From positions 1 through 47,019 of the forward strand of contig CADCFN010000019.1 in the NCBI GenBank assembly GCA_902800715.1: DNA of 47,019 bases, in the 5' to 3' direction. The DNA is from an uncultured Bacteroidales bacterium. Its GTDB lineage: Bacteria > Bacteroidota > Bacteroidia > Bacteroidales > Muribaculaceae. This document shows, piece by piece, positions 1-7,548 of the stretch; positions within the stretch are counted from its first letter, which is position 1, and the number at the start of each line of letters is the position of its first letter. Below the pieces are notes generated by a model. It worked only from the letters and a program-made list of their open reading frames with translations. It searched no databases and was not told the DNA's origin. The translations under genes and the position numbers were made by a program.

Positions 1-1061
1 CCCTTTTCATTGACCTCGATTTTAGCCTTCTGCATCATCATCGAAACCCAGAGTTCTTCATCCTCGATCATTTTGGAGAATTGGGCAGCGAGATAATGGA
101 AAGCCAGCGGCATTCCCATCGATGAGAGGACTTGCTCAAGTTTGATCTCGCTTTCGGTTGTGAAGCGGGGCATCATGATATCCACATTGTGAATCGTCAT
201 TTCCTGCGTTCGCTGCTGCTCCAGTTGTTGCGCCGATAGGCTCTGGATGATGTCGCCGACGGTCTTGCTCTCGTGTGGAAGCAGCACATACATGCTGTAG
301 CTGCCGTTGCCATAGGGCAGGCGCAGCATCTTACACAAGTTGTTAGAGCCGTAAGCGGCTTTTATGGCAACGTGCATCATCTTGTGCTCGAGGATAGTGC
401 CGTCCTGCTTTGTGAAAATCCTATTGCGGGTATTATTAGGGTCAAATTTGTCGGTCCACGACGCCTTGAAGAAGACAGCGTTGAGCAGATACATTGCGGC
501 GTAGGGGTCGAGACTGTCAAGGATTTTGGGGATCATGCCATCGGTGTGGGTGTTGCACCAGTTGTTGATGATGTCCACATTCCTGTTATCGGTGAAGGGA
601 AATGCATCGATTTGGGCATCGTAAAACTTCTGCATATTCTCCTTATACTTTGGGATAAGGCGGTAGCCCCTAGCCGAGTTGATGTTGATGCTATTAGCGA
701 TTTTAATCGTCACCGTTGAGTCAACGCTGGAGGCTTCATCCATTATCTTCTTGAAATGCTGGTTGTTCTCTTGTGCCGAAACATCCAGCCCAAGCACGTC
801 GGTAATCTGGCGTTGTGTATCACCTTCGGCGCCAGCGTTGAGCATACCCAGCAAATAGCCCACACTGATGGGAGACATGATAAAGCTGCCATTGCCATGT
901 TTCTGCTCGTAGATGGTGCGGAACAGGTTGCAAGCAAAATCATTGTTGCCTTCAGCTATCTTGCCTTGAGTTGCGGTCGGTGCGCTGTCTTTGGCAAAAG
1001 CCAGAAGGTTACTCATCAGCACGAAGGCAACCATTGTGACATATTTCCAAGTTCGTTTCAT
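1..1061 (-). CDS. Secreted serpin (serine protease inhibitor), 3' end beyond the window
   Basis: The frame is open on the minus strand from an ATG at 1059-1061 to the window edge, giving about 353 residues. Residues 1-23 form a signal peptide (MKRTWKYVTMVAFVLMSNLL...). Serpin hallmarks follow: FIMSPISVGYLLGMLNAGA at about 60-78, the hinge-like INNWCNTHTDGMIPKIL at about 165-181, and NAVFFKASW at 194-202, the counterpart of the conserved NAIYFKGxW. Serpins are suicide inhibitors that trap serine or cysteine proteases through a C-terminal reactive-centre loop. That loop lies outside the window, so target specificity cannot be read. Export suggests action at the cell surface or periplasm against host or microbial proteases. 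A TAACTTTG promoter box lies about 50 bp upstream. Family assignment is firm; whether it is inhibitory is unknown. Confidence 0.93.
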   Translation of the reverse strand, partial: MKRTWKYVTMVAFVLMSNLLAFAKDSAPTATQGKIAEGNNDFACNLFRTIYEQKHGNGSFIMSPISVGYLLGMLNAGAEGDTQRQITDVLGLDVSAQENNQHFKKIMDEASSVDSTVTIKIANSININSARGYRLIPKYKENMQKFYDAQIDAFPFTDNRNVDIINNWCNTHTDGMIPKILDSLDPYAAMYLLNAVFFKASWTDKFDPNNTRNRIFTKQDGTILEHKMMHVAIKAAYGSNNLCKMLRLPYGNGSYSMYVLLPHESKTVGDIIQSLSAQQLEQQRTQEMTIHNVDIMMPRFTTESEIKLEQVLSSMGMPLAFHYLAAQFSKMIEDEELWVSMMMQKAKIEVNEK

Positions 1062-1108
1062 ATCAGTCAAAATGATTAGGTTGATAAAAACGAGTTAACT
1101 CTCGCCCA

Positions 1109-1116
1109 CAAAGTTA
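1109..1116 (-). promoter_or_regulatory. Bacteroidetes -7 box for the serpin gene
   Basis: TAACTTTG on the minus strand matches the TAnnTTTG consensus and lies about 48 bp upstream of the serpin ATG. No clear TTTG -33 element is seen at the expected distance. Confidence 0.55.
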
Positions 1117-1390
1117 CAACGGATTATTTGATTTAATGAGAGAACAGGCTACAATTCATGGGTTGTTGTGTAAAATTAAACAATTTGTTTACAAGTATTT
1201 ACAAAACAAAAGGTCATTCGGCAGGTGATTCACTTGAATAAACACTAATCAAGGTATGAGATTACAGGGGTACACGCGCTCCCCCCCTTTTTGTGCTGTT
1301 CAACGCCTCATTGGCTTGTTGGAAAGGGCTGTCAATCAGGCGCCGGGAGGTTTTAAAGGTTTTGGAAGGCGCGAGCATGACTCTTTTTGG
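1117..1390. other. Intergenic stretch without a gene
   Basis: This lies between the serpin promoter and the terminator of the 860-aa protein gene. It holds an AT-rich half and, from about 1275, a GC-richer half with the first copy of a short repeat (1349-1383). A plus-strand open frame from 1293 has no recognisable protein features and runs into the terminator and the neighbouring gene, so it is not called. Confidence 0.5.
1349..1383 (+). repeat. Imperfect direct repeat, copy A
   Basis: The sequence around AAAGGTTTTGGAAGGCGCGA followed by TGACTC matches 5821-5853 at about 29 of 33 positions with two single-base gaps, in the same orientation. Each copy lies a few tens of bases left of a terminator-like hairpin, and a short TGGAAAA(A)GAA stretch is also shared between repeat and hairpin. 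The two copies bracket the genes at 1461-5524. Confidence 0.6.
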
Positions 1391-1435
1391 AAAAAGAAAA
1401 AAATCTCAATCAATTTTGAGGTTGATTGAGATTTT
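1391..1435 (-). terminator. Rho-independent terminator of the 860-aa protein gene
   Basis: A perfect 13-bp stem (1401-1413 with 1422-1434) is followed on the minus strand by a T-rich tract, 25 bp downstream of the stop codon of the gene starting at 4043. Confidence 0.85.
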
Positions 1436-1460
1436 TAGTGATGTGCCTGATGGATTGAGT

Positions 1461-4043
1461 TTATTGGATGAGAATCTTTCTTCCGTTCATGATGTAGATG
1501 CCTGGAGTGTTAGGTTTCGTATCGTATTTCCGTCCTAGTAAATCATACCAAGCGTCATCCTGCACGGGAGTGGGCATCATAATCTCAATGACTTTTGTTA
1601 TTACGTTCTCTTCATCGGCAATATTCATGACAATTTTCTTGACGTTCTGTTCGCCTGGCAAGCCTAGACCGTTGCCCAAATCAACCAGTATATAGGCATA
1701 GAATGCGTTCACATAGTCGGTGCTGGTGGGATAGGTTAGCTTATCCTCAGGTCCCATATACAAGTTGGCAGTCGTGTTGCCAATCAGCGTTGTCGGCGCG
1801 TAGGTCCCGATGAACTGCACTGTGCCATCGTTGCTGGTAACCGCCATTTCGCTTTCCTCGCTGCTCTTGATGGTGACATTCTCAAATATTGGGTCATTGA
1901 TAACGCTGCTTGTGGTAGTGCGCCACTCAAAGACGTAGGGTTTACCTGGCTCGATGTTACGGGCAGGCTTGAAGTTCAGTGTCAGCACTTCGGTCTGGGC
2001 GTCGAAACCTGTGGGTTGAGCATAATCATCTTTTTGGGCAATATCCAACTCCCAGATTTCGGCATTCACCAGTGGCGTTTGGTCGATATTCTCGCCAATG
2101 ACGTCAAAGGGCAAGCACAGGGTGTTCCACATGTGGTTCTTGAAGAAAGTGTGTCCGTTGAGCTCTACCTGGCTGATGGTACGTCCCTTGTATTGCTCGA
2201 TGAGCGGGCGATTATCTTCGGTGTCGTAGAAAATGAGCTGTGCGATTTTCTCGGGCACATCTTCCTCAGTCAGGTAATATGTCTCGGTGTTGGTGGCACT
2301 ATGATATTTCAGATATACCTCTCCGTCGGGCAGAATATCGCTTGCTGAGGAGCGTTGGAAGACATATCGGTCGCCCTGCTTGGTTTCCTCTTTGGCGAAA
2401 CGATAGATGTCTCGTCCGCCTTTAACGGTTCCGTCCGATACCCAAAGCTTATTGTTGTTGCGCACATAGGCGTCATCGGCCCTGGTGAGCGGGATGTTGT
2501 GAACTGCACCGGCGACGTCTGAATGGATGATAATGATATCACCCATGGGTACTTCTTCGATGGCATTTAACGTGACATGCTTGGCCTCGTCGTCAACGCC
2601 TACCACCTCAAATGCATCGACGGTGAGCAGGCCTATACCATCGAGGTCAATCTCGCTCTTCGCCACATAAGGTGTGAAGTTATAACCCTCAGGGAATCGC
2701 ATAACCTCGCAAATCTCACCTGAACTGGTAATGGGCATACAGAGTCGATAGCTGTCGGCCTCGCCATACACATAGAGCTTCATGGTGACATGGTCATAGA
2801 GGTAAATATCGTTAGGCTTCGCAAAGTTGGGTAATGTGTCGAGAAGCACACTGTCGGCATTGACATACTCATACAGTTTTGATTCCAACAGGTTGCCCTG
2901 GGTATCAGAGAGTGTCATCTTAACCTTGGCAGATTTGTTTTCGCCCTCAAGACGAAGTTGCACAAATGCTTTCTTGTGTTTATAGGAGAAGCCTTCGCCC
3001 ATCTGAAAGCTTACAGAGAGATATTTGCTCTCGTCAAATTCGTTAGGGACTTCAATCTGAGCCGAGAGGCTATCAAGCGGTGTCCCCGCAACCACGCTAA
3101 GTCCGCCGTTAACTTCTATGTCAGAGATGTCGTATAGCAGGCAACCCGAGGGGTCGCTCTTGCTCACCGTGATGATTGCGTCTTGGTCGGTTTTCATGTC
3201 TGGTGTCCACGACATGTAATTGTCGCCACCAGGGTAAGATGCCGAAACCGAAATCAAACGAATGTCCTCGCCCATCACAATGTCGATTGAGTCCTTCGAC
3301 GACTCATAGTAGAAGAGCGTGGCAAGATAGTTGCCGTTATCGTCAATTGTGGTCTTATAACTGGTGCTGTCGGCAATGGTAGTGGATGATAACGCATCTT
3401 TTGTCACCATCTTATAAATGGTGCCGTAGCGCGCGGGCAACCTGAATTTTGTGCCAGTCCCCACTTCGGCATAGCCTTCATTGTAACAAAGTTCATTATC
3501 AATCCATCCCTCCGAAGCATCGATTTTCATGTTCATGTCAATGTAGTAGGAGTTGTAGAGCGTTGGCTTGACAAAACTGCACACATTCTGGAAATTGCTG
3601 AACAAGGCCGCGCTATCGGGCAAGCCGAACTCCCACAGTGTCGTGACAGTGGCATCGCCTAAGTCCTCCTCGTTAAGCACGAAATTTGGTGTCAATATCA
3701 CATCCGACGTTAGCGTATCGCGAGTGACGATTGCGTCGCTCACGTTGTTGTCGGGCAAGTAGGTCTTGCCGTTACTGCCAGTCCATGATTGGAGAGTGTA
3801 GCCGAAGGAGCGCAGCTTCTCGTATTTGTGGTGGTAGTAATTTGAGGGAATAGTAATTACGCCACTGCTGTCGGCATATTTCACGAAAGGAGTTCCGTAG
3901 AAAATGAACTTGTGGTTTCCCGCATTGTTCGCCTCAATTTGGTTCTGCGCAGGGCCCTGTGGTGCCTGCTGTTTTAGTGGGAGTGCCGAGAGTGACATGG
4001 AAAACAGTCCCCCGGCCACAAAAATGAATAATAAATTTCTCAT
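1461..4043 (-). CDS. Large secreted protein of unknown function with GIYI-type C-terminal tail
   Basis: This encodes 860 aa. A signal peptide (MRNLLFIFVAGGLFSMSLSA) is followed by a low-complexity Q/N/A-rich linker and a segment at about 45-125 resembling InlB-type or Flg_new-like repeats (YTLQSWTGSNGKTYLPDNN, then TSDVILTPNF). The middle is beta-rich with no recognised enzyme motif. The end, DDAWYDLLGRKYDTKPNT then PGIYIMNGRKILIQ, is the tail seen in many Bacteroidales exported proteins and resembles type IX secretion sorting tails; whether it is a true sorting signal here is uncertain. The gene stands alone with its own terminator and a possible promoter at 4267-4274. A surface or secreted adhesin-like role is a guess; no function can be assigned. 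Confidence 0.85.
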   Translation of the reverse strand: MRNLLFIFVAGGLFSMSLSALPLKQQAPQGPAQNQIEANNAGNHKFIFYGTPFVKYADSSGVITIPSNYYHHKYEKLRSFGYTLQSWTGSNGKTYLPDNNVSDAIVTRDTLTSDVILTPNFVLNEEDLGDATVTTLWEFGLPDSAALFSNFQNVCSFVKPTLYNSYYIDMNMKIDASEGWIDNELCYNEGYAEVGTGTKFRLPARYGTIYKMVTKDALSSTTIADSTSYKTTIDDNGNYLATLFYYESSKDSIDIVMGEDIRLISVSASYPGGDNYMSWTPDMKTDQDAIITVSKSDPSGCLLYDISDIEVNGGLSVVAGTPLDSLSAQIEVPNEFDESKYLSVSFQMGEGFSYKHKKAFVQLRLEGENKSAKVKMTLSDTQGNLLESKLYEYVNADSVLLDTLPNFAKPNDIYLYDHVTMKLYVYGEADSYRLCMPITSSGEICEVMRFPEGYNFTPYVAKSEIDLDGIGLLTVDAFEVVGVDDEAKHVTLNAIEEVPMGDIIIIHSDVAGAVHNIPLTRADDAYVRNNNKLWVSDGTVKGGRDIYRFAKEETKQGDRYVFQRSSASDILPDGEVYLKYHSATNTETYYLTEEDVPEKIAQLIFYDTEDNRPLIEQYKGRTISQVELNGHTFFKNHMWNTLCLPFDVIGENIDQTPLVNAEIWELDIAQKDDYAQPTGFDAQTEVLTLNFKPARNIEPGKPYVFEWRTTTSSVINDPIFENVTIKSSEESEMAVTSNDGTVQFIGTYAPTTLIGNTTANLYMGPEDKLTYPTSTDYVNAFYAYILVDLGNGLGLPGEQNVKKIVMNIADEENVITKVIEIMMPTPVQDDAWYDLLGRKYDTKPNTPGIYIMNGRKILIQ

Positions 4044-4468
4044 AAGATGTAAATTTCAAATATTTGTAATTAGGTTGAATAAACACATGAATTCTGGTTT
4101 TGTTGCTGAGTTAGCGCAAGAAATCTCTCATACTCATCGGCTGTGGCCATTCCACGAGTGCTATCTTCATCAACGCGCCGGCTGAGCCTCGCCTGATTTT
4201 TCACGGACAGCGGTGTTAATTCTTGCCGCGCCGCCCGAGCCTTTCAGACAGCTTCAAATAACGTGTCAAAGATACAAAATGTTTTTGAAATGGTTATAGC
4301 GTTACAAGCCTTTTTTTGCCGTTTCATCCCTAAATGACATAGCAAAGAAGACCTGCATGATTAACACTATTCTTAATTATGGCATGCTCAACACCAATTA
4401 TTCATGCAATCAAAATACGAAACTCCATGCGGCAGTGGGTTGGCTGTTGATTTGTTTGCTGGGGATAT
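4044..4468. other. Intergenic leader and spacer
   Basis: This 425-base stretch between two minus-strand genes carries a possible minus-strand -7 box (TATCTTTG) at 4267-4274, which would give the 860-aa protein gene a leader of roughly 215 nt. No supported gene, RNA or clear terminator for the glycosyltransferase gene was seen. Confidence 0.4.
4267..4274 (-). promoter_or_regulatory. Possible -7 box for the 860-aa protein gene
   Basis: TATCTTTG on the minus strand fits TAnnTTTG. No good TTTG lies 19-21 bp upstream. The implied leader is long. Confidence 0.4.
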
Positions 4469-5524
4469 TTAATGACCTATAATACCTTTAAAGATCTTTT
4501 TCATCCTGTAAATTGCCCTTTGCATGAATGGATCAATGGTATTCTCATAGACTTTGGCGTAAATGTATCGGCCGAATACCAGCGTATGTGGGGCGTATCT
4601 GAACAATAAAGTCAAGGTTTTTCTTTTTATGCCTTTTCCAAAGTCCAAGTTTGGAGCCATTTCTCTTAATAAGTCTATTGGGGCATACCGGTCAAATGAT
4701 ATATTTTGAAGGTGGGATATCGTGCCTTGAGAAACTAAGAAAAAGTGTAGAATACTATCTTGAAGTTTGCTTTTTACCTGAGTGTCATTTCCTATAATGT
4801 CAGTTAGTTTCCAGAGGTTGGCAATGGCTATACTTTCTGACAGTTCTATATCTTTATGCTTTCTGCTTCTAGTTGCTGATTCTGAATGCGTCCTGTAAAT
4901 ATTGAGTAACCATTCTGCTTTAACGCAAAGATTTGCTTTTAGATAGCATTCATGAGTAAACGGTTGGTCTTGTAAATAAATACCAGGAATAAACGTAATA
5001 TTATTATCGGTTAGAAATTCTCTCCTATATAAATTGCACCATACGTAGCATCGTGTAGGGGCTAAGAATGTTAAGAATAACTCCCTTCCTGTATACATGC
5101 GACATTGGAACTCTTTTTGAGGAGGGAAAATGTTTTGTTTGATTTCCTCATTCGACATTTTGAGAAAATCTGCTATGACAATGTCTGCTTTTGTTTCCAG
5201 GGCTTTTTGTAGCAGTACACTTAGACTATTCTCAATTAGTAGGTCATCAGGGTCTGGCATGAGTATATACTCTCCTCTTGCAGCTGCTATACCATTGTTG
5301 CGGGCAACGGACGCACCTTGGTTCGCCTGATTGATAACAGTGATGTTGCTGTGTTGGTGAATGATATCTGCAATTATTTCGATGCTTTTGTCTGTCGTTC
5401 CATCATTAATCAGGATAACCTCAAAGCAATCCTCTTCAAGGTTTTGATTATAAATACTTTCTATACAAGGTCTGATATAATTCTCGACATTGTACACAGG
5501 AACAATTATGCTTAGTGATATCAT
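4469..5524 (-). CDS. Family 2 glycosyltransferase
   Basis: This 351-aa GT-A fold glycosyltransferase starts SLSIIVPVYNVENYIRPCIE, has the NDGTTD nucleotide-sugar binding motif at 40-45, NQGASVARNNGI at about 68-79, and the metal-binding DPDD at 91-94. It transfers a sugar from an activated nucleotide donor to an acceptor in polysaccharide or glycan synthesis at the cytoplasmic face of the membrane; donor and acceptor cannot be read. The C-terminal 150 residues are family-typical but undiagnostic. Base composition is much more AT-rich than the genes around it and codon use differs, a common sign of transfer for surface glycan genes. It stands alone, with no other glycan genes beside it. A TACTTTTG box lies at 5677-5684. 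Confidence 0.93.
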   Translation of the reverse strand: MISLSIIVPVYNVENYIRPCIESIYNQNLEEDCFEVILINDGTTDKSIEIIADIIHQHSNITVINQANQGASVARNNGIAAARGEYILMPDPDDLLIENSLSVLLQKALETKADIVIADFLKMSNEEIKQNIFPPQKEFQCRMYTGRELFLTFLAPTRCYVWCNLYRREFLTDNNITFIPGIYLQDQPFTHECYLKANLCVKAEWLLNIYRTHSESATRSRKHKDIELSESIAIANLWKLTDIIGNDTQVKSKLQDSILHFFLVSQGTISHLQNISFDRYAPIDLLREMAPNLDFGKGIKRKTLTLLFRYAPHTLVFGRYIYAKVYENTIDPFMQRAIYRMKKIFKGIIGH

Positions 5525-5676
5525 GTCATTAAGATTTTATGCGCTGTTATTCTATTGGACATCAGTAGAAAAAAGTAAACAACACTCTGCCCTCCAATAA
5601 CTTCCCATGCTTTTTAAATAAAGTCTGTTTGCCTATTGAAAATGGCAGTCTTACTGATATGTTGTTTTATAATCTG

Positions 5677-5684
5677 CAAAAGTA
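5677..5684 (-). promoter_or_regulatory. Possible -7 box for the glycosyltransferase gene
   Basis: TACTTTTG on the minus strand matches TAnnTTTG about 150 bp upstream of the start. No clear -33 element. Confidence 0.45.
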
Positions 5685-5716
5685 CGAAAAGTTGATAAAT
5701 CGTCGGTCGTTTTTAG

Positions 5717-5827
5717 TATAAAAAACATGCCTCGCTTGACGAGTTCTGCAGGAAATTCTTAGACAAAGATTTAAAATACTATCTGGTTTACGCCAAGGAC
5801 CCACATACCGATAGCGAAACCGTTTAA
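5717..5827 (+). pseudogene. Possible remnant of a protein C-terminus (36 codons, no start)
   Basis: After a stop at 5714-5716 a 36-codon frame runs to TAA at 5825-5827. It reads like the tail of a real protein (LDEFCRKFLDKDLKYYLVYA then KDPHTDSETV) but has no start codon and no recognised family. Its stop overlaps repeat copy B. It may be what is left of a displaced gene; a chance open frame is also possible. Confidence 0.25.
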
Positions 5828-5853
5828 AGGTTTGGGAGGCGCGAACCTGACTC
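5821..5853 (+). repeat. Imperfect direct repeat, copy B
   Basis: This is the partner of 1349-1383 in the same orientation, with AAAGGTTTGGGAGGCGCGAA and TGACTC as the core. It is followed by a hairpin at 5877-5903, as copy A is followed by one at 1401-1434. Confidence 0.6.
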
Positions 5854-5876
5854 CTATCAGGCACGTGGAAAAGAAC

Positions 5877-5903
5877 AAAACCCGTTGGATTCCAACGGGT
5901 TTT
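5877..5903 (-). terminator. Hairpin terminator for the 194-aa membrane protein gene
   Basis: AAAACCCGTTGGA pairs with TCCAACGGGTTTT. On the minus strand the stem runs into TTTTGTTCTTTT, as expected for an intrinsic terminator about 95 bp after the stop at 5999. Remaining bases 5904-5998 show nothing else. Confidence 0.7.
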
Positions 5904-5998
5904 ATGCGTTTTTGGGTCCTTGATTCAAACTGAACCCATTTTATTTTATCAAAAAGTTACACGTTGATGTGTATCTTTCATTGCAATATTATAGCTGA

Positions 5999-6583
5999 TT
6001 ATTGCAGGAGGCGGTAGAATTGCCAGGCATAGATGAGTTCGATGATGACAATGATGGCATTCAAGATAATGCCGTTTAAATCGATTCCCAGCATGAAGCA
6101 GGCAATCGGGAGGAGTACGACGACAAGGATGCGTACAATCATCCAGATGCCTAGGCGCTGCAGTTGCCCACGGTACCAAGTGATAATCAGTGCCCCCAGC
6201 GGCAGGTAGAACAATGGCAGCACACAGGCAATGATGAAACCGACCTCGGGCTGAGCCGATTCAAAGAAGATGGCAAAGAAATCGACAATGTTTTTCGCCA
6301 AGACAATAATCCACAATGCCGTGAGCGGGTGATACAGGCGTTTCATGCCACGCATCGCGGCATAATACATGGTCACCATACCCACTGTGTTGATGAGCGC
6401 AATGGCTATCGAGGCGTGCTCTTTCATCCAGCTATCAATTTGGGAGATGGTGCATATAGCTGCTGCCACCATGATGACGAAGGCTGCTGTAATGACCCAT
6501 TTGGGCAGGCCTGAGTCCAGATGGTCAATGTTGCGGAGAGCGGATTGAGTGTAATCCAGATTGTCGTTAGTGCTCTTGCTCAT
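5999..6583 (-). CDS. Multi-pass membrane protein of unknown function
   Basis: This encodes 194 aa. A polar N-terminus (MSKSTNDNLDYTQSALRN) is followed by hydrophobic segments that predict about five membrane helices: WVITAAFVIMVAAAICTI, IAIALINTVGMVTMYYA, LWIIVLAKNIVDFFAIFF, FIIACVLPLFYLPLGALII, and a C-terminal pair around VRILVVVLLPIACFMLGI and IIVIIELIYAWQFYRLL. No catalytic or transport signature is visible. It is divergent from the AraC-type regulator gene, and the two promoter boxes lie in the 225-bp gap, so shared regulation is possible. Confidence 0.8.
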   Translation of the reverse strand: MSKSTNDNLDYTQSALRNIDHLDSGLPKWVITAAFVIMVAAAICTISQIDSWMKEHASIAIALINTVGMVTMYYAAMRGMKRLYHPLTALWIIVLAKNIVDFFAIFFESAQPEVGFIIACVLPLFYLPLGALIITWYRGQLQRLGIWMIVRILVVVLLPIACFMLGIDLNGIILNAIIVIIELIYAWQFYRLLQ

Positions 6584-6615
6584 TTATGAATTTTGATTGT
6601 TTTTTATTAATGATA

Positions 6616-6623
6616 CAAAGGTA
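6616..6623 (-). promoter_or_regulatory. -7 box for the 194-aa membrane protein gene
   Basis: TACCTTTG on the minus strand lies about 33 bp upstream of the ATG. A CAAG (minus CTTG) at 6641-6644 is a weak -33 candidate at short spacing. Confidence 0.6.
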
Positions 6624-6770
6624 ATCAACTCTTTTTAAAACAAGGCTAAACGGATGAACAAATCAGCCATTTCTGACGCAAAATTGTCGATTTGGTCGCT
6701 TTGCGGCCGATTTGGTTGGTGCAGAATTGAGGTTTTTGTCATATTGACGGAGTCCAACACAAAAATATAG

Positions 6771-6778
6771 TAATTTTG
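6771..6778 (+). promoter_or_regulatory. -7 box for the AraC-type regulator and probable downstream operon
   Basis: TAATTTTG matches TAnnTTTG. It lies only 4 bp before a possible TTG start at 6782, which argues for the ATG at 6809 as the real start. Confidence 0.6.
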
Positions 6779-6808
6779 TAGTTGAATCACAAATTATGGT
6801 TGACTAAT

Positions 6809-7489
6809 ATGCAAGATGCACTTATCCTTAAACTCATCATTGTAGCCCTAGCGGCTACTTTTGTTGCAGTTATCCTTGCACTGGTGTTGTCGTTTAATGT
6901 GATTCATAAGCTGATGAAGCACAACACCAATCTGTTGAGTGAGGTGCGCGAGAGGGATGAGCAGCAGGCATCAACCAAAGAAGCCTTCTTTCAGACTGAG
7001 CATGAACTGCATATAGCAGAAGAGGAACTCAGGAAAGCCCAAGATAAGATTAATGACATGATGCGTCAAGCCAATCAGGCCGACCGTGCGGACACGTTGT
7101 TACAGCAGGAAATCAATGATGTGACCAATGTTGCCGACATGACCGACGAGCAACTCATGAACTGGATTGACGCACAGATGGACAGAGTGGGACTGCACAG
7201 AAACCCCGATGTGACCCTCAAAGAGATCGCCCAGACGCTCGGCTTGACGCAGCGTCGTGTCACCCAGGCCATTAAAGCCCGGAAAGATGACAACACCCTC
7301 GCCGAATACTTGACCACCAAGCGCCTGCTGGAAGGCTGCCGCCTGCTGGTGGAGCAGCCCAACTGGACTGTCGATGCTGTGGCCCACGAGGCGGGATTCG
7401 GCGGCACGACCACCTTCCGCACCATATTCAGGAACCGCTTCGGCATGTCGCCCAAGCAATATCGCGAGAAAAAACGCCTGATGGACTGA
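6809..7489 (+). CDS. Membrane-anchored AraC-family transcriptional regulator
   Basis: This encodes 226 aa from the ATG at 6809. An upstream TTG at 6782 would begin right at the expected transcription start and is rejected. Residues 4-29 form one transmembrane helix, residues about 40-100 a heptad-like coiled coil (EVRERDEQQ, EEELRKAQDKINDMM), and residues about 125-222 an AraC-type double helix-turn-helix ending GFGGTTTFRTIFRNRFGMSP then KQYR. The DNA-binding half is the conserved Bacteroidales type; there is no ligand pocket or histidine kinase part, so the membrane helix and coiled coil probably couple it to dimerisation or to an envelope signal. It is followed at 59, 47, 18 and 12 bp by hydrolase, hydrolase, BspA and dockerin genes with no promoter box seen between, so it likely heads and regulates that operon. 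Confidence 0.88.
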   Translation: MQDALILKLIIVALAATFVAVILALVLSFNVIHKLMKHNTNLLSEVRERDEQQASTKEAFFQTEHELHIAEEELRKAQDKINDMMRQANQADRADTLLQQEINDVTNVADMTDEQLMNWIDAQMDRVGLHRNPDVTLKEIAQTLGLTQRRVTQAIKARKDDNTLAEYLTTKRLLEGCRLLVEQPNWTVDAVAHEAGFGGTTTFRTIFRNRFGMSPKQYREKKRLMD

Positions 7490-7548
7490 CTCGAGGTAAC
7501 AGATGTCGCCATTAGCCGAGAAGAAAAAGACTAAATCAAAGATATAAA

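Noticed and set aside
5877-5945. tRNA-like sequence after repeat copy B (GGGTCCTTGATTCAAACTGA)
   Set aside because: The stretch recalls a T-arm, but no acceptor, D- or anticodon stems can be folded; the hairpin at 5877-5903 is better explained as a terminator.
6782-6808. TTG start giving the AraC regulator nine extra residues
   Set aside because: It begins 4 bp after the -7 box, before the transcription start would be expected.
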